Below, piece by piece: positions 1 through 9,947 of a DNA stretch of 64,000 nucleotides. The notes beneath the pieces are model-generated. The model searched no databases, was not told where the DNA came from, and saw only the letters and a list, made by a program, of their open reading frames with translations. Where the stretch lies: positions 1 through 64,000 of the forward strand of contig NZ_LNDC01000135.1 in the NCBI RefSeq assembly GCF_001870905.1, given 5' to 3'. The stretch comes from Geitlerinema sp. PCC 9228 (GTDB lineage: Bacteria; Cyanobacteriota; Cyanobacteriia; Cyanobacteriales; PCC-9228). Numbering within the stretch: position 1 is the first letter of the stretch; each line of letters opens with the position of its first letter. Both the position numbers and the translations under genes were made by a program.

Positions 1-101
1 TCACATCCAGCCAATCTTTAAGAAAGATGGCTACGACTATCAAGTCAATAAAAGTCAATTATTGTCCAGTAAATAACCTATTAGTAAGTAGCAGAACAAA
101 T

Positions 102-740
102 ATGGTTAACTGCGCTGTCAAAAACTGGGAAGGAGAAGAAGTCTCCCAAATCAACTTCGAGTGGCGGGTCGCCAAACCGGAAAACGCCTCTCACATCGTG
201 CATCGCGCCCTCGTGCGTCAGATGACCAATTCCCGCCAAGGGACAGCCTCTGCCAAAACTCGTTCCGAAGTTCGCGGTGGCGGACGCAAACCGTGGCGGC
301 AAAAAGGAACCGGTCGCGCCCGGGCAGGGTCCATTCGCTCGCCCTTGTGGCGCGGTGGTGGCGTAATTTTCGGTCCCAAACCCCGCGACTTTGAAATCAA
401 AATGAACCGCAAAGAAAGACGGCTAGCCTTGCGCACCGCCTTTCAAGACTGCTTGCAAGACGCCGTGGTGGTGGAAGACTTCAACGACCGGCTGCCACGT
501 CCGAAAACCAAAGAAGTCTATGCCGCCTTGCAGCGATGGGGCATCGATCCCGATCGTTGTCGGGTTTTGGCGATCGCGCCGAAACCGGATCCCAACGTAA
601 CCCTCTCCATGCGCAACCTACCAGGCGTCAAGCTCATCTACGTCAACAACCTAAATGTTTACGACCTATTGACCGCCGACCGCCTGGTGGTAACCTCAAC
701 CGCCTTGAACCAAATCCAGGAGGTGTATGGTGACGACTAA
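102..740 (+). CDS. rplD: 50S ribosomal protein L4
   Basis: Large-subunit protein that binds 23S rRNA early in assembly; its extended loop lines the peptide exit tunnel. The protein has the L4 loop signature ([18 protein letters not shown]) around residues 55-75, followed by the conserved [18 protein letters not shown] segment. The frame is open from 27, but similarity to L4 begins at the ATG at 102 ([11 protein letters not shown]), giving 212 residues, the normal cyanobacterial length. The first 100 bases of the window show no recognisable gene end; rplC would be expected just upstream, outside the window. The 3' end overlaps rplW by 14 bases, so the two are probably translationally coupled. 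Confidence 0.96.
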   Translation: MVNCAVKNWEGEEVSQINFEWRVAKPENASHIVHRALVRQMTNSRQGTASAKTRSEVRGGGRKPWRQKGTGRARAGSIRSPLWRGGGVIFGPKPRDFEIKMNRKERRLALRTAFQDCLQDAVVVEDFNDRLPRPKTKEVYAALQRWGIDPDRCRVLAIAPKPDPNVTLSMRNLPGVKLIYVNNLNVYDLLTADRLVVTSTALNQIQEVYGDD

Positions 741-1041
741 CCAACCAGAAGACCTGCGGACCCTAGCCGATATCATCCGCCGCCCCATCGTAACCGAAAA
801 AGCCACCATCCTCATGGAAGAAAACAAATACACCTTTGAGGTGGCACCGCAGGCAACCAAACCACAAATTCGAGCCGCCATCGAGCAGCTGTTCGACGTC
901 AAAGTGGACAAAGTCCGCACCGTCAATCCCCCACGCAAATATCGCCGCGTCGGTCGCTTCTTCGGGCACAAACCCCGCTATAAAAAAGCGATCGTTACCC
1001 TAGCCGGCGACGACAGCATCACCTTGTTCCCAGAAGTATAA
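727..1041 (+). CDS. rplW: 50S ribosomal protein L23
   Basis: Large-subunit protein at the exit of the peptide tunnel and docking site for SRP and trigger factor. The 104-residue protein shows the L23 features [10 protein letters not shown] near the N terminus and [26 protein letters not shown] in the central and C-terminal part. A strong ribosome-binding site (AGGAGGT, 718-724) lies very close to the ATG at 727; a GTG at 730 has better spacing and is an alternative start. The gene overlaps the end of rplD, and rplB follows after a 46-base gap, as in the S10 operon. Confidence 0.96.
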   Translation: MVTTNQPEDLRTLADIIRRPIVTEKATILMEENKYTFEVAPQATKPQIRAAIEQLFDVKVDKVRTVNPPRKYRRVGRFFGHKPRYKKAIVTLAGDDSITLFPEV

Positions 1042-1087
1042 ACCTGGACTCTGTCGCCCCCGATTGTCGCTCACACCAGCAATTGTT

Positions 1088-1918
1088 ATGGCTATTCGTA
1101 CCCTCAGACCTTACACACCGGGAACGCGGGATTACAGCCTATCCGACTTTTCGGAAATCACCCGCGCACAACCAGAAAAAGCCCTCACCAAAGGCAAGCA
1201 TCGTGCCAAAGGCAGAAACAACCGCGGTACCATCACCTGCCGCCATCGCGGTGGGGGCAACAAGCGTCGCTATCGGTATGTAGACTTCCGCCGGGACAAA
1301 CACAACATTCCCGCCAAAGTCGCAGCCATCGAATACGACCCCAACCGCAACGCGCGTATTGCCCTGCTGTACTATCAAGACGGGGAAAAACGGTACATCC
1401 TGTATCCCACCGGCTTGCAAGTAGGTAGCTTTATCACCGCCGGTCCCGACGTTCCCATCGAACTGGGCAATGCCCTGCCCTTAAGCCGGATTCCCCTGGG
1501 AACCGCCATCCACAACGTGGAACTGGTTCCCGGCCGTGGCGGGCAAATCGTTCGCGCCGCCGGCAGCATGGCCCAAGTAGCCGCCAAAGAAGGTAACTAC
1601 GTTACCATCAAACTGCCCTCCGGAGAAGCCCGCATGGTCCGCAAAGAGTGCTATGCCACCATCGGACAAGTGGGCAACTCCGAACAGCGCAATATTAACC
1701 AGGGCAAAGCTGGTAGAAAACGCTGGAAAGGACGCCGTCCCCACGTACGCGGCAGCGTGATGAACCCCGTGGACCACCCCCACGGCGGCGGCGAAGGTCG
1801 GGCCCCCATTGGCAAACCCAGTCCGGTAACCCCCTGGGGCAAACCCACCTTGGGCTACAAGACCCGCAAACGTAAGAAAAACAGCGATAAATTTATTGTT
1901 CGCCGTCGGAACAAATAA
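1088..1918 (+). CDS. rplB: 50S ribosomal protein L2
   Basis: Core large-subunit protein needed for subunit association and peptidyl-transferase function. The ATG at 1088 ([14 protein letters not shown]) gives 276 residues, the standard length; a TTG at 1064 only extends the frame. The C-terminal signature [15 protein letters not shown] is present, including the conserved His of that loop, followed by the basic tail GYKTRKRKK. It lies between rplW and rpsS in S10 operon order. Confidence 0.97.
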   Translation: MAIRTLRPYTPGTRDYSLSDFSEITRAQPEKALTKGKHRAKGRNNRGTITCRHRGGGNKRRYRYVDFRRDKHNIPAKVAAIEYDPNRNARIALLYYQDGEKRYILYPTGLQVGSFITAGPDVPIELGNALPLSRIPLGTAIHNVELVPGRGGQIVRAAGSMAQVAAKEGNYVTIKLPSGEARMVRKECYATIGQVGNSEQRNINQGKAGRKRWKGRRPHVRGSVMNPVDHPHGGGEGRAPIGKPSPVTPWGKPTLGYKTRKRKKNSDKFIVRRRNK

Positions 1919-1962
1919 TTCAATTGCTGCATTGATTGGTTGAACCAAATGGAGGGATCGCA

Positions 1963-2238
1963 ATGGGTCGTTCTCTGAAAAAAGGCCCTTTCGTAGCAGA
2001 TAGTTTGCTCAAAAAAATTGAAAAGCTGAACGAAAAGGGTGATAAACAGGTGATTAAAACCTGGTCCCGTGCTTCCACAGTTCTCCCCGATATGGTGGGG
2101 CATACCATCGCCGTTCACAACGGCAGGCAGCACGTTCCCGTTTACATCACCGAACAAATGGTGGGGCACAAGTTAGGCGAGTTTGCCCCCACCCGGACCT
2201 ACCGGGGACACGCCAAAGACAAAAAGGCCGGTCGCTAG
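1963..2238 (+). CDS. rpsS: 30S ribosomal protein S19
   Basis: Small-subunit head protein that contacts S13 and 16S rRNA. The ATG at 1963 ([18 protein letters not shown]) is preceded by GGAGGG at 1951-1956 and gives 91 residues, the usual size. The conserved segments [22 protein letters not shown] and [11 protein letters not shown] are seen. The frame runs open upstream to 1936 but that stretch has no S19 similarity. Confidence 0.97.
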   Translation: MGRSLKKGPFVADSLLKKIEKLNEKGDKQVIKTWSRASTVLPDMVGHTIAVHNGRQHVPVYITEQMVGHKLGEFAPTRTYRGHAKDKKAGR

Positions 2239-2301
2239 GACTCCCCTCGGTCTGCAAGCAGATTTTCGCCACTTGCTAGGAGCAACAATTAGGAGAAAGA
2301 T

Positions 2302-2670
2302 ATGGCTGTTGCTGTTGACGATACCCAAGAAGTGAAGGCGATCGCCCGTCACATACGCATGTCCCCCACCAAAGTGCGTCGCGTCCTCGACCAGATCCGC
2401 GGCCGTACCTATCAAGATGCTTTGATTGTACTTCGCTTTATGCCCTACCGCGCCTGCGAACCGATTCTGAAAGTCTTGCGTTCCGCCGCCGCCAACGCCG
2501 AACACAACGAAGGTTTGGACCGTGCCAGCTTGGTGGTCAGCAAAGCTTTCGCCGACCAAGGCATTTACCTGCGGCGCTATCGACCCCGGGCACAAGGACG
2601 GGTTTATCAAGTGCGCAAACCCACCTGCCACATTACCATCGCCGTCGCGCCTCAGCTAGAAGAGGAGTAG
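2302..2670 (+). CDS. rplV: 50S ribosomal protein L22
   Basis: Large-subunit protein whose beta-hairpin reaches into the exit tunnel. The 122-residue product has the L22 core ([18 protein letters not shown] near residues 19-36; [11 protein letters not shown] near 61-71) and ends with the hairpin and strand [15 protein letters not shown] ribosome-binding site (AGGAG, 2291-2295) precedes the ATG. It sits between rpsS and rpsC in S10 operon order. Confidence 0.96.
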   Translation: MAVAVDDTQEVKAIARHIRMSPTKVRRVLDQIRGRTYQDALIVLRFMPYRACEPILKVLRSAAANAEHNEGLDRASLVVSKAFADQGIYLRRYRPRAQGRVYQVRKPTCHITIAVAPQLEEE

Positions 2671-2707
2671 ACAACCTCACTGGTGGATTCATTGTAAGGA
2701 GAGATTC

Positions 2708-3421
2708 GTGGGACAGAAAATACATCCAACGGGTTTCCGCCTTGGCATCAATCAAGAACACCGTTCCATTTGGTTTGCCAACAGCGGTCGCTACCCAGAA
2801 CTATTACAAGAAGACTTCCAAATCCGCGACTACGTTTACAAGCAGCTTAGCAACGCTGGGATTTCCGAAATCCGCATCGAGCGCAAAGCCGACCAAATCG
2901 ACTTAGAAGTACGCACCGCCCGTCCCGGAGTGGTCGTCGGTCGCGGCGGCAGCGGCATCGAAGCCTTGAGAACCGGCTTGCAGGATTTGCTGGGAGGCAA
3001 CCGCCAAATTCGCATCAACGTCGTGGAAGTGACCCGCGTGGATGCCGATGCCAACCTGCTCGCGGAATACATCACCCAGCAACTAGAACGTCGGGTTTCC
3101 TTCCGTCGGGTGGTCCGCCAAGCCATCCAAAGAGCCCAAAAAGCTGGTGTAGAAGGAATTAAAATTCAAGTCAGCGGGCGTTTGAACGGGGCAGAAATTG
3201 CCCGGACAGAATGGACCCGAGAAGGACGGGTTCCCCTGCACACCCTGCGGGCCGACCTAGACTATTCCTACCGCACCGCCCACACCCAGTACGGCATTTT
3301 GGGCGTTAAGGTCTGGATCTTTAAAGGAGAAATTATTCCCGGCGAGGAAGATACCTCGGCTGCCGCCGAATCCCAGCCCATTCGCCGGCAACAACGGCGT
3401 CGGGATGGCGTGGGGGCATAA
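2708..3421 (+). CDS. rpsC: 30S ribosomal protein S3
   Basis: Small-subunit protein at the mRNA entry channel, with a KH RNA-binding domain carrying the GXXG loop ([13 protein letters not shown], about residues 77-89) and a C-terminal S3 domain. A GTG start at 2708 follows AAGGAGAG at 2696-2703 and gives [13 protein letters not shown], the canonical S3 N terminus. Length is 237 residues, with an Arg/Gln-rich tail (RRQQRRRDG) typical of cyanobacterial S3. Confidence 0.97.
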   Translation: MGQKIHPTGFRLGINQEHRSIWFANSGRYPELLQEDFQIRDYVYKQLSNAGISEIRIERKADQIDLEVRTARPGVVVGRGGSGIEALRTGLQDLLGGNRQIRINVVEVTRVDADANLLAEYITQQLERRVSFRRVVRQAIQRAQKAGVEGIKIQVSGRLNGAEIARTEWTREGRVPLHTLRADLDYSYRTAHTQYGILGVKVWIFKGEIIPGEEDTSAAAESQPIRRQQRRRDGVGA

Positions 3422-3474
3422 ATACCCCGACCGGTTGTCAGTTGCGCCAGTTAGATGTTTAAAGGATAATTGTT

Positions 3475-3894
3475 ATGCTTTTTCCAAAACGGACCAAATA
3501 CCGCAAGCAGCAGCGCGGGCGCATGAGAGGTAAAGCCACCAGAGGGAACAATTTAAACTTTGGTGAGTATGGCTTAATTACTTTAGAACCTCATTGGATT
3601 ACCGCCCGCCAAATCGAGGCCAGCCGTCGCGCCATGACCCGCTACGTCCGCCGGGGTGGCAAAATTTGGATTCGTATCTTCCCAGACAAGCCCATTACCA
3701 TGCGCCCCGCCGAAACCCGGATGGGATCCGGGAAAGGAACCCCCGAATATTGGGTGGCTGTCGTCAAACCCGGTCGGGTCTTATTTGAAATGGGAGGCGT
3801 ATCTAAAGAGGTGGCCTTGGAAGCACTGCGCCTAGCTTCCCATAAGTTGCCTGTGAAGACGAAGATTATTACGCGCGAACAGGAGCAAACATAA
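3475..3894 (+). CDS. rplP: 50S ribosomal protein L16
   Basis: Large-subunit protein near the A site and central protuberance. The 139-residue protein starts [17 protein letters not shown] and contains the conserved [17 protein letters not shown] segment and the [18 protein letters not shown] end. It is followed by rpmC two bases downstream, so coupled translation is likely. Confidence 0.97.
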   Translation: MLFPKRTKYRKQQRGRMRGKATRGNNLNFGEYGLITLEPHWITARQIEASRRAMTRYVRRGGKIWIRIFPDKPITMRPAETRMGSGKGTPEYWVAVVKPGRVLFEMGGVSKEVALEALRLASHKLPVKTKIITREQEQT

Positions 3895-3896
3895 CT

Positions 3897-4148
3897 ATGG
3901 CGTTTCCTAAAATTTCTGAAGTTCGGCAGTTAAGCGACGAGGAAATCGCTCAAGAAATTGTGCGCCTCAAACAGCGATTGTTTGAATTGCGCTTGGAAAA
4001 AGCAACGGGTCGTTTGGAGAAACCCCACGAAATCAAGCACGCCAAACACCGTTTGGCCCAGTTGATGACCGTGGAACATGAAAGAAAACAACAAACCAGC
4101 ACCCAGAGCGAGGAAGCATCCGAACCATCACAAACCTCTGCCACCTAA
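3897..4148 (+). CDS. rpmC: 50S ribosomal protein L29
   Basis: Small helical large-subunit protein near the tunnel exit. It is 83 residues: a leading segment, the L29 two-helix core (EIVRLKQRLFELRLEKATGRLEKPHEIKHAKHR is spread over about residues 20-52), and a Ser/Thr/Gln/Glu-rich tail that is longer than in E. coli. The ATG at 3897 is two bases after the rplP stop. Confidence 0.95.
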   Translation: MAFPKISEVRQLSDEEIAQEIVRLKQRLFELRLEKATGRLEKPHEIKHAKHRLAQLMTVEHERKQQTSTQSEEASEPSQTSAT

Positions 4149-4169
4149 TGGGATGAAGGAGTTATTTCC

Positions 4170-4442
4170 ATGGCAACGAAAGAAAGAGTTGGTGTTGTAG
4201 TCAGCAACAAAATGCAAAAGACCGTGGTGGTGGCAGTGGAAAACCGCACCGCCCACCCGAAGTACGGCAAAATTGTGGTGCGTACGAAGAAATATAAGGT
4301 TCACGATGAGGAAGAACGCTGCCTCGAAGGCGATCGCGTACGCATCCAAGAAACGCGACCCCTCAGCCGTACCAAACGCTGGAAAGTTTTGGAAATCATA
4401 GAAAGTCCTTCTCGCTTGGAACAAGTAGGAGAGCAAACGTGA
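4170..4442 (+). CDS. rpsQ: 30S ribosomal protein S17
   Basis: Primary 16S rRNA-binding OB-fold protein. The 90-residue sequence has [19 protein letters not shown] and the [19 protein letters not shown] segment typical of S17. A GGATGAAGGAG stretch at 4151-4161 provides the ribosome-binding site. The stop overlaps the GTG start of rplN by four bases (GTGA), a translational coupling signature. Confidence 0.97.
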   Translation: MATKERVGVVVSNKMQKTVVVAVENRTAHPKYGKIVVRTKKYKVHDEEERCLEGDRVRIQETRPLSRTKRWKVLEIIESPSRLEQVGEQT

Positions 4443-4807
4443 TCCAGAAAGAATCGTACCTCAAAGTAGCCGATAACAGCGGCGCGAAAAGCTTAATGTG
4501 CATCCGCGTCTTAGGCAGCGGTAACCGTCGCTATGCAGGCGTTGGCGATGTGGTGATTGCCGTGGTTAAAGACGCCATTCCCAACATGGCCGTGAAGAAA
4601 TCCGATATCGTGCGGGCTGTGATTGTTAGAACCCGCAAAGGACTGCGTCGCGAAAGCGGCATGAGCATCCGCTTTGACGATAACGCCGCCGTGGTCATCA
4701 ACCCCGACAACAACCCCCGCGGTACCCGGGTGTTTGGTCCGGTGGCAAGGGAATTGCGCGATCGCAACTTCACCAAAATCGTTTCTTTGGCACCGGAGGT
4801 TCTCTAA
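4439..4807 (+). CDS. rplN: 50S ribosomal protein L14
   Basis: Large-subunit protein forming inter-subunit bridges. The GTG start at 4439 gives [17 protein letters not shown], the canonical L14 N terminus, and 122 residues, exactly the family length. The conserved segments [11 protein letters not shown] and [19 protein letters not shown] are visible. The start overlaps rpsQ by four bases and the stop shares one base with the rplX start (TAATG). Confidence 0.97.
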   Translation: MIQKESYLKVADNSGAKSLMCIRVLGSGNRRYAGVGDVVIAVVKDAIPNMAVKKSDIVRAVIVRTRKGLRRESGMSIRFDDNAAVVINPDNNPRGTRVFGPVARELRDRNFTKIVSLAPEVL

Positions 4808-5169
4808 TGGCATCCAAGAGAAAGCGCAAACAGCAAAAACCCGCCAAACCCTACAAAATGCACGTAAAAAAAGGAGATACCGTCCAGGCCATCTCTGGCA
4901 AAGACAAAGGCAAAATTGGGGAAGTTTTGCGCGCCCTCCCCAAAGAGAGCAAAGTCATCGTTAAGGGGATGAACGTCAAAACCAAACACGTGAAACCCCA
5001 ACAGGAAGGCGAATCCGGGCAAATCGTCACCCAAGAAGCCCCCATGCACAGCTCCAACGTCATGCTGTATTCCACCAAAAACGAAGTCGCCAGCCGGATT
5101 TGCTATACCTTCACCGAAGACGGACGCAAAGTCCGCAAACTTAAAAAAACCGGCGAAATCATCGACTAA
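4807..5169 (+). CDS. rplX: 50S ribosomal protein L24
   Basis: Assembly-initiating large-subunit protein. A KOW motif ([20 protein letters not shown], about residues 21-40) is preceded by a Lys/Arg-rich N terminus. At 120 residues it is slightly longer than E. coli L24. It overlaps the rplN stop by one base; rplE follows after 65 bases. Confidence 0.96.
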   Translation: MASKRKRKQQKPAKPYKMHVKKGDTVQAISGKDKGKIGEVLRALPKESKVIVKGMNVKTKHVKPQQEGESGQIVTQEAPMHSSNVMLYSTKNEVASRICYTFTEDGRKVRKLKKTGEIID

Positions 5170-5234
5170 ATTCAACGCCACCCATCTGGCCATTACCCCC
5201 CTGACCAAGACCAGGGACAACGAGGATAGCAACC

Positions 5235-5780
5235 ATGACCCTAAAACTCAAAAAACAGTATCGGGAAAGCATTGTACCGAACCTGATGAAACAGTTTAAC
5301 TACAGCAACATCCATCAGGTTCCCCAACTGGTCAAAATTACCATCAATCGCGGCCTGGGAGAAGCCGCCCAGAACGCCAAAGCACTGGATTCCTCCATTC
5401 AGGAACTATCCGTAATTACCGGACAAAGACCGGTGGTTACCCGCGCCAAAAAAGCGATCGCTGGCTTCAAAATCCGCAAAGGCATGCCCATCGGCTTGAT
5501 GGTAACGCTACGGCGCGAACGCATGTATTCCTTTCTCGAACGCCTGATCGACCTAGCGCTGCCCCGCATTCGCGACTTTCGCGGCATCAGTCCCAAAAGC
5601 TTTGACGGTCGCGGCAACTATACCTTAGGCATTCGCGAACAACTTATTTTTCCAGAAGTCGATTACGACAGCATCGACCAAATCCGTGGCATGGACATCA
5701 CCATCGTCACCACAGCCAATACCGACGAGGAGGGTCGCGCCTTGCTCAGAGAATTAGGCATGCCCTTCCGTGACAATTAA
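5235..5780 (+). CDS. rplE: 50S ribosomal protein L5
   Basis: 5S rRNA-binding protein of the central protuberance. The 181-residue product shows [38 protein letters not shown] and the [17 protein letters not shown] segment diagnostic of L5. The gene runs directly into rpsH: no rpsN (S14) lies between them, as expected for cyanobacteria, where S14 is encoded elsewhere. Confidence 0.97.
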   Translation: MTLKLKKQYRESIVPNLMKQFNYSNIHQVPQLVKITINRGLGEAAQNAKALDSSIQELSVITGQRPVVTRAKKAIAGFKIRKGMPIGLMVTLRRERMYSFLERLIDLALPRIRDFRGISPKSFDGRGNYTLGIREQLIFPEVDYDSIDQIRGMDITIVTTANTDEEGRALLRELGMPFRDN

Positions 5781-5802
5781 GGGAATAGAATCAGGAGGGA
5801 AG

Positions 5803-6204
5803 ATGGCGGCTAACGACACAATCTCAGATATGCTCACCCGGATTCGCAATGCCTGTTTGGTGAAGCACCCCACCACGGAAGTGCCTTCCACCAGAATGAC
5901 ACGTAGCATTGCCCAAGTCCTCAAAGAAGAAGGTTTCATCGCCGACTACGAAGAACACAGCGAAGGAGTCAAGAAAAATATCACCATTTCCTTGAAATAC
6001 AAAGGGAAAAACCGCCAACCCACCATCCATACGCTCAAGCGAGTTAGCAAACCGGGATTGCGCGTGTACTCCAACCGCAAAGAACTACCCCGCGTATTGG
6101 GCGGTATCGGCGTAGCCGTAATTTCCACATCCAAAGGCATCATGACCGACCGCGAAGCCAGACGCCAAGGCATTGGCGGAGAAGTCCTCTGCTACATTTG
6201 GTAG
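5803..6204 (+). CDS. rpsH: 30S ribosomal protein S8
   Basis: Primary 16S rRNA-binding protein. The ATG at 5803 ([17 protein letters not shown]), preceded by AGGAGG at 5791-5796, gives 133 residues, the expected length. The frame is open from 5770, inside the end of rplE, but that part has no S8 similarity. The C-terminal signature [26 protein letters not shown] is split over about residues 107-133. Confidence 0.97.
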   Translation: MAANDTISDMLTRIRNACLVKHPTTEVPSTRMTRSIAQVLKEEGFIADYEEHSEGVKKNITISLKYKGKNRQPTIHTLKRVSKPGLRVYSNRKELPRVLGGIGVAVISTSKGIMTDREARRQGIGGEVLCYIW

Positions 6205-6265
6205 CGCCACCGCTCTTTCCGCCCCAGCCCAACGCAGCGAACACTCGCCCTGAGGAAACCAAACT

Positions 6266-6805
6266 ATGTCTCGAATTGGCAAGCGTCCTGTTGAAATCCC
6301 CGACAAAGTCAACCTCACCCTAGACGGACAACAAGTTAGCGTCAAAGGACCGAAAGGAGAACTCTCCCGGGTTCTGCCCGATCGCGTCATCATCGAACAC
6401 GAAAACAACACCGTCACCGTCCGACCCCGGGATGACTCCCCACAAGCCAAACGGCTGCACGGATTGTGCCGCACCCTCATCGCCAACATGGTCGAAGGCG
6501 TATCCAAAGGATTTGAAATTCGCCTGGAAATCCAAGGGGTCGGCTACCGCGCCCAGCTGCAGGGCAACACGCTAACGCTCAACCTGGGCTTCAGCAAACC
6601 CGTGCAAATGGCAGCTCCAGAAGGCATCGAGTTTGCCGTAGAAAACAACACCAACATCTTCATCCGCGGCATCAACAAAGAAAAAGTCGGCGATACCGCC
6701 GCCAAAATTCGCGACCTGCGCCCCCCCGAACCCTACAAAGGCAAGGGGATTCGCTACCAAGGAGAACAAGTACGGCGCAAAGCCGGCAAAGCCGGGAAAA
6801 AATAA
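6266..6805 (+). CDS. rplF: 50S ribosomal protein L6
   Basis: Large-subunit protein near the factor-binding site, built of two related domains. The 179-residue protein starts MSRIGKRPVEIPDKV and ends with RPPEPYKGKGIRYQGEQVRRKAGKAGKK, the canonical L6 C terminus in shortened quotation. It lies between rpsH and rplR in spc-operon order. Confidence 0.97.
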   Translation: MSRIGKRPVEIPDKVNLTLDGQQVSVKGPKGELSRVLPDRVIIEHENNTVTVRPRDDSPQAKRLHGLCRTLIANMVEGVSKGFEIRLEIQGVGYRAQLQGNTLTLNLGFSKPVQMAAPEGIEFAVENNTNIFIRGINKEKVGDTAAKIRDLRPPEPYKGKGIRYQGEQVRRKAGKAGKK

Positions 6806-6892
6806 TGTGTGGGTTTGCCCCTTGGTTGCTGGCAGTCCCAGATCCTTCTTTGTCTGTTCCCTAGCCATCCAGTCATTTAAGCAGAAGCGATT

Positions 6893-7255
6893 ATGAAGCG
6901 AACTCGTAAAGAACAAATTAAAAGACGCCACGATCGGGTGCGCAAGCGTGTCTTTGGTACCCCCGAACGTCCCCGCTTGTGCGTCTTTCGATCCAACCAA
7001 CACATTTACGTGCAAGCCATCGACGATACCCAGCACCATACCATCGTAGCCGCCTCTACCCTGGACAAAGACCTGCGATCGCAGCTTTCCTCCACCGCCA
7101 CCTGCGAAGCCGCCGCTTCTGTAGGTAAACTAGTGGCCCAGCGAGCTCTAGAAAAGGGCGTGCAAAAAGTCGTCTTCGACCGCGGTGGCAACGTCTACCA
7201 CGGCCGCGTCGCTGCCCTCGCCGAAGGCGCTCGAGAAGGGGGATTGAACTTCTAA
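6893..7255 (+). CDS. rplR: 50S ribosomal protein L18
   Basis: 5S rRNA-binding protein. The 120-residue sequence begins [20 protein letters not shown] and contains [18 protein letters not shown] and [20 protein letters not shown], both typical of L18. It is separated from rplF by 87 bases and from rpsE by 108 bases, wider gaps than in enterobacteria. Confidence 0.97.
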   Translation: MKRTRKEQIKRRHDRVRKRVFGTPERPRLCVFRSNQHIYVQAIDDTQHHTIVAASTLDKDLRSQLSSTATCEAAASVGKLVAQRALEKGVQKVVFDRGGNVYHGRVAALAEGAREGGLNF

Positions 7256-7363
7256 CCACCCCCCTCGCAGCTGCCACCGCCGGCCGCCAGCAGCTCCCCC
7301 AATCCCCCACCACAGGCATACACGCAAACCAACCAGAGCATCCCAACGAACAAGGACATATCT

Positions 7364-7888
7364 ATGGCAGAGCGTCGTCAAAAAAACAATCGCACCCGCG
7401 AAAAAGACTCCAACTGGCAAGAACGGGTTGTCCAAATCCGCCGGGTTAGCAAAGTCGTCAAAGGCGGGAAAAAACTGAACTTCCGCGCCGTCGTGATTGT
7501 GGGCAACCAAAAAGGTCAAGTGGGCGTAGGCGTCGGCAAAGCCGGCGATGTCATTAGCGCCGTGAAAAAAGGGGTTGCCGATGGCAAAAAACACCTGGTG
7601 GACGTTCCCCTGACCAAATCTAACTCCATTCCCCATATCTCCTACGGTCAAGCAACCGCCGCCGAAGTCCTCCTGCGACCCGCCGCCCCCGGAACCGGTG
7701 TAATTGCCGGTGGTGCCGTGCGTACAGTACTCGAACTGGCGGGCGTACGCAACGTCCTGGCCAAGCAGCTGGGGTCCAACAACCCCCTCAATAACGCCAG
7801 GGCCACCGTCCATGCCCTCTCGGAACTGCGTACCTTCTTGGAAGCTGCCCAAGAGCGCGATGTGCCCCTAGAGCAAATCTACTCCTAA
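7364..7888 (+). CDS. rpsE: 30S ribosomal protein S5
   Basis: Small-subunit protein important for decoding accuracy. The 174-residue product has the S5 double-stranded-RNA-binding-like domain ([18 protein letters not shown]) and the Gly/Val-rich stretch [21 protein letters not shown], followed by the C-terminal domain. No rpmD (L30) separates it from rplO, which is normal for cyanobacteria. Confidence 0.97.
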   Translation: MAERRQKNNRTREKDSNWQERVVQIRRVSKVVKGGKKLNFRAVVIVGNQKGQVGVGVGKAGDVISAVKKGVADGKKHLVDVPLTKSNSIPHISYGQATAAEVLLRPAAPGTGVIAGGAVRTVLELAGVRNVLAKQLGSNNPLNNARATVHALSELRTFLEAAQERDVPLEQIYS

Positions 7889-7934
7889 ACCAATGATGAA
7901 GTGAGCGATCTGTAAGATGCCAACAGCGATAGCT

Positions 7935-8387
7935 ATGAAAATTCACCAAGTGAAGGCAAAACCCAGTTCTTACCAAAAACGGCGACGCTTGGGACGCGGT
8001 ATTTCTGCCGGACAAGGCGCTAGCTGCGGCAAAGGCATGCGCGGACAAAAAGCTCGTTCCGGTGCCGGTCCCCGCCCTGGCTTTGAAGGCGGTCAACAAC
8101 CCCTTTACCGTCGTTTGCCCAAGTTGAAATACTTCCCCAAGGTAAACTCGAAAGAATATATGGCAGTGAATGTGGGGCATTTAGCTACCTTTGAAAGCCA
8201 TGCCGAAGTGACCCCACAAACCCTGCAAGAAGCAGGCATTATCCATCAGATCAAGGCACCGGTAAAAATTTTGGGCGATGGCGAGCTGAACGTTCCCCTG
8301 ACCGTAAAAGCCGCCGCCTTTAGCCGCAGCGCTCGCGCCAAAATTGAAGCCGCTGGTGGCCGCTGCGAAATTGAAGGGCAGTCCTAG
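7935..8387 (+). CDS. rplO: 50S ribosomal protein L15
   Basis: Late-assembly large-subunit protein. The ATG at 7935 (MKIHQVKAKPSSYQKRRR) gives 150 residues; an ATG at 7917 would add six residues without L15 similarity. The N-terminal Gly/Arg-rich segment (GRGISAGQGASCGKGMRGQK, about residues 22-41) and the GGQQPLYRRLPK motif are diagnostic. secY follows after 187 bases. Confidence 0.95.
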   Translation: MKIHQVKAKPSSYQKRRRLGRGISAGQGASCGKGMRGQKARSGAGPRPGFEGGQQPLYRRLPKLKYFPKVNSKEYMAVNVGHLATFESHAEVTPQTLQEAGIIHQIKAPVKILGDGELNVPLTVKAAAFSRSARAKIEAAGGRCEIEGQS

Positions 8388-8574
8388 AGTCACCAGCCCC
8401 AATCTAGCCGCCTTGGTAAGTCGTCCGCTAACCGGACCGGGAAACGCAAAACAGCGATCGCCTTGGCCTCCCCGATTCTTCTTAAAAAGCAGCAAGCGGC
8501 CGGGTATGTGCCCTCTGGTGGCAATGGGTTAAGCTAAACGTTAGGCTCTGTACTCTTACCTGAGGTATTCCTTT

Positions 8575-9909
8575 ATGGTTACTCCTCGCGATTCCACAAC
8601 ACCAAGCGCCCAGGAAACCTTCATGCAGATGGCGAAAGAGGCCGGACTGCGCGGTAGGTTGCTGGTAACCATTGGCTTGATTTTTTTGGTCCGCTTGGGG
8701 ATTTATTTACCAGTTCCTGGTATCGACCGGGAACGATTTGCTGCCGATATCCAAAATGCCCCTTTTATTGGTTTTTTAAATATTTTCTCCGGGGGTGGAT
8801 TTGCCACCTTGGGGATTTTTGTGCTCGGGATTTTACCGTTCATTAACGCATCAATTATTATGCAGTTGATGACGGCGGCCCTCCCGCAACTGGAAGATTT
8901 GCAAAAAAATGAAGGGGAAGCGGGCAGGCGCAAAATTTCCCAATATACCCGTTACGTAGCCTTGGGCTGGGCCATTATTCAAAGTACCGCCTTTTCTTTT
9001 TGGCTGCGCAACTATGCGGAAAACCCCGATGCTCCCATTCTCTTTGTCCTGCAAACGGTGCTGACCCTAACGGCCGGGTCCATGTTTGTGATGTGGGTTT
9101 CGGAGCTGATTACTGAAAAAGGTATTGGCAACGGGGCTTCCCTATTGATTTTTGTCAACATTGTGGCTACCTTGCCCACGTCATTGGGACAAACCATCGA
9201 ACAGGCACAGGTCAGCGCCCAACAAGGCAACCGCGAGTTTTTGGCTGGGGTGCTGGTGCTGACGTTGGTGTTTTTGGTGATGATTGTCGGTATTGTCTTC
9301 GTTCAAGAAGCCAACCGCCGGATTCCCATTGTTTCGGCACGCCGACAAGTGGGTCGCCGCTTGTACCGCGAACGGACGAGCTACCTGCCGCTGCGCCTCA
9401 ACCAAGGTGGTGTTCTGCCGATTATTTTTGCTTCTGCCGTGTTGTTTTTGCCCCTGTCTTTAGCACAGCTAACGGGCAATGCTTGGTTGAGCGAAATAGC
9501 TGCCTACCTCAATCCGGCCGGGCAGGCCCCTTGGTTGTATGCCTTGGTTTATTTGGTGTTGATCGTTTTCTTTAGCTATTTCTATACATCTTTGATTATG
9601 AATCCCGTGGATATTTCCCAAAATTTGAAAAAAATGGGTTCTAGTATTCCGGGAATTCGTCCGGGCAAGGCAACCAGCGATTACCTGCAGCGGGTTTTAA
9701 ATCGCTTGACTTTATTGGGGGCGATTTTCCTCGGTTGCGTAGCTATTGTGCCGACAGCAGTGGAAAGCGCTACCCAGGTACGCACTTTCCAAGGTTTTGG
9801 GGCTACTTCCTTGCTGATTTTGGTGGGAGTGGCTATTGAAACCGCGAAGCAAGTGCAAACGGCGGTTATTTCCCAACGCTACGAACGAATGGCGAATACG
9901 AAATTGTAG
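8575..9909 (+). CDS. secY: SecY, protein translocase channel subunit
   Basis: Forms the protein-conducting channel of the Sec translocon in the cytoplasmic and thylakoid membranes. The 444-residue protein has about ten hydrophobic segments. Visible SecY signatures are the plug/TM2 region (FSGGGFATLGIFVLGILPFINASIIMQLM in overlapping parts), the cytoplasmic loop EANRRIPIVSARR, and NPVDISQNLKKMGSSIPGIRPGK before the last helices. It lies at the end of the spc block, followed by adk as in many bacteria. Confidence 0.97.
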   Translation: MVTPRDSTTPSAQETFMQMAKEAGLRGRLLVTIGLIFLVRLGIYLPVPGIDRERFAADIQNAPFIGFLNIFSGGGFATLGIFVLGILPFINASIIMQLMTAALPQLEDLQKNEGEAGRRKISQYTRYVALGWAIIQSTAFSFWLRNYAENPDAPILFVLQTVLTLTAGSMFVMWVSELITEKGIGNGASLLIFVNIVATLPTSLGQTIEQAQVSAQQGNREFLAGVLVLTLVFLVMIVGIVFVQEANRRIPIVSARRQVGRRLYRERTSYLPLRLNQGGVLPIIFASAVLFLPLSLAQLTGNAWLSEIAAYLNPAGQAPWLYALVYLVLIVFFSYFYTSLIMNPVDISQNLKKMGSSIPGIRPGKATSDYLQRVLNRLTLLGAIFLGCVAIVPTAVESATQVRTFQGFGATSLLILVGVAIETAKQVQTAVISQRYERMANTKL

Positions 9910-9947
9910 AACGTCTCGAAGTTTAGAAACCATAGCGATAAATAACC

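Noticed and set aside
5781-8574. Suspected loss of S14 (rpsN) and L30 (rpmD)
   Set aside because: Both absences are the normal state of this cluster in cyanobacteria, so they are not a finding.
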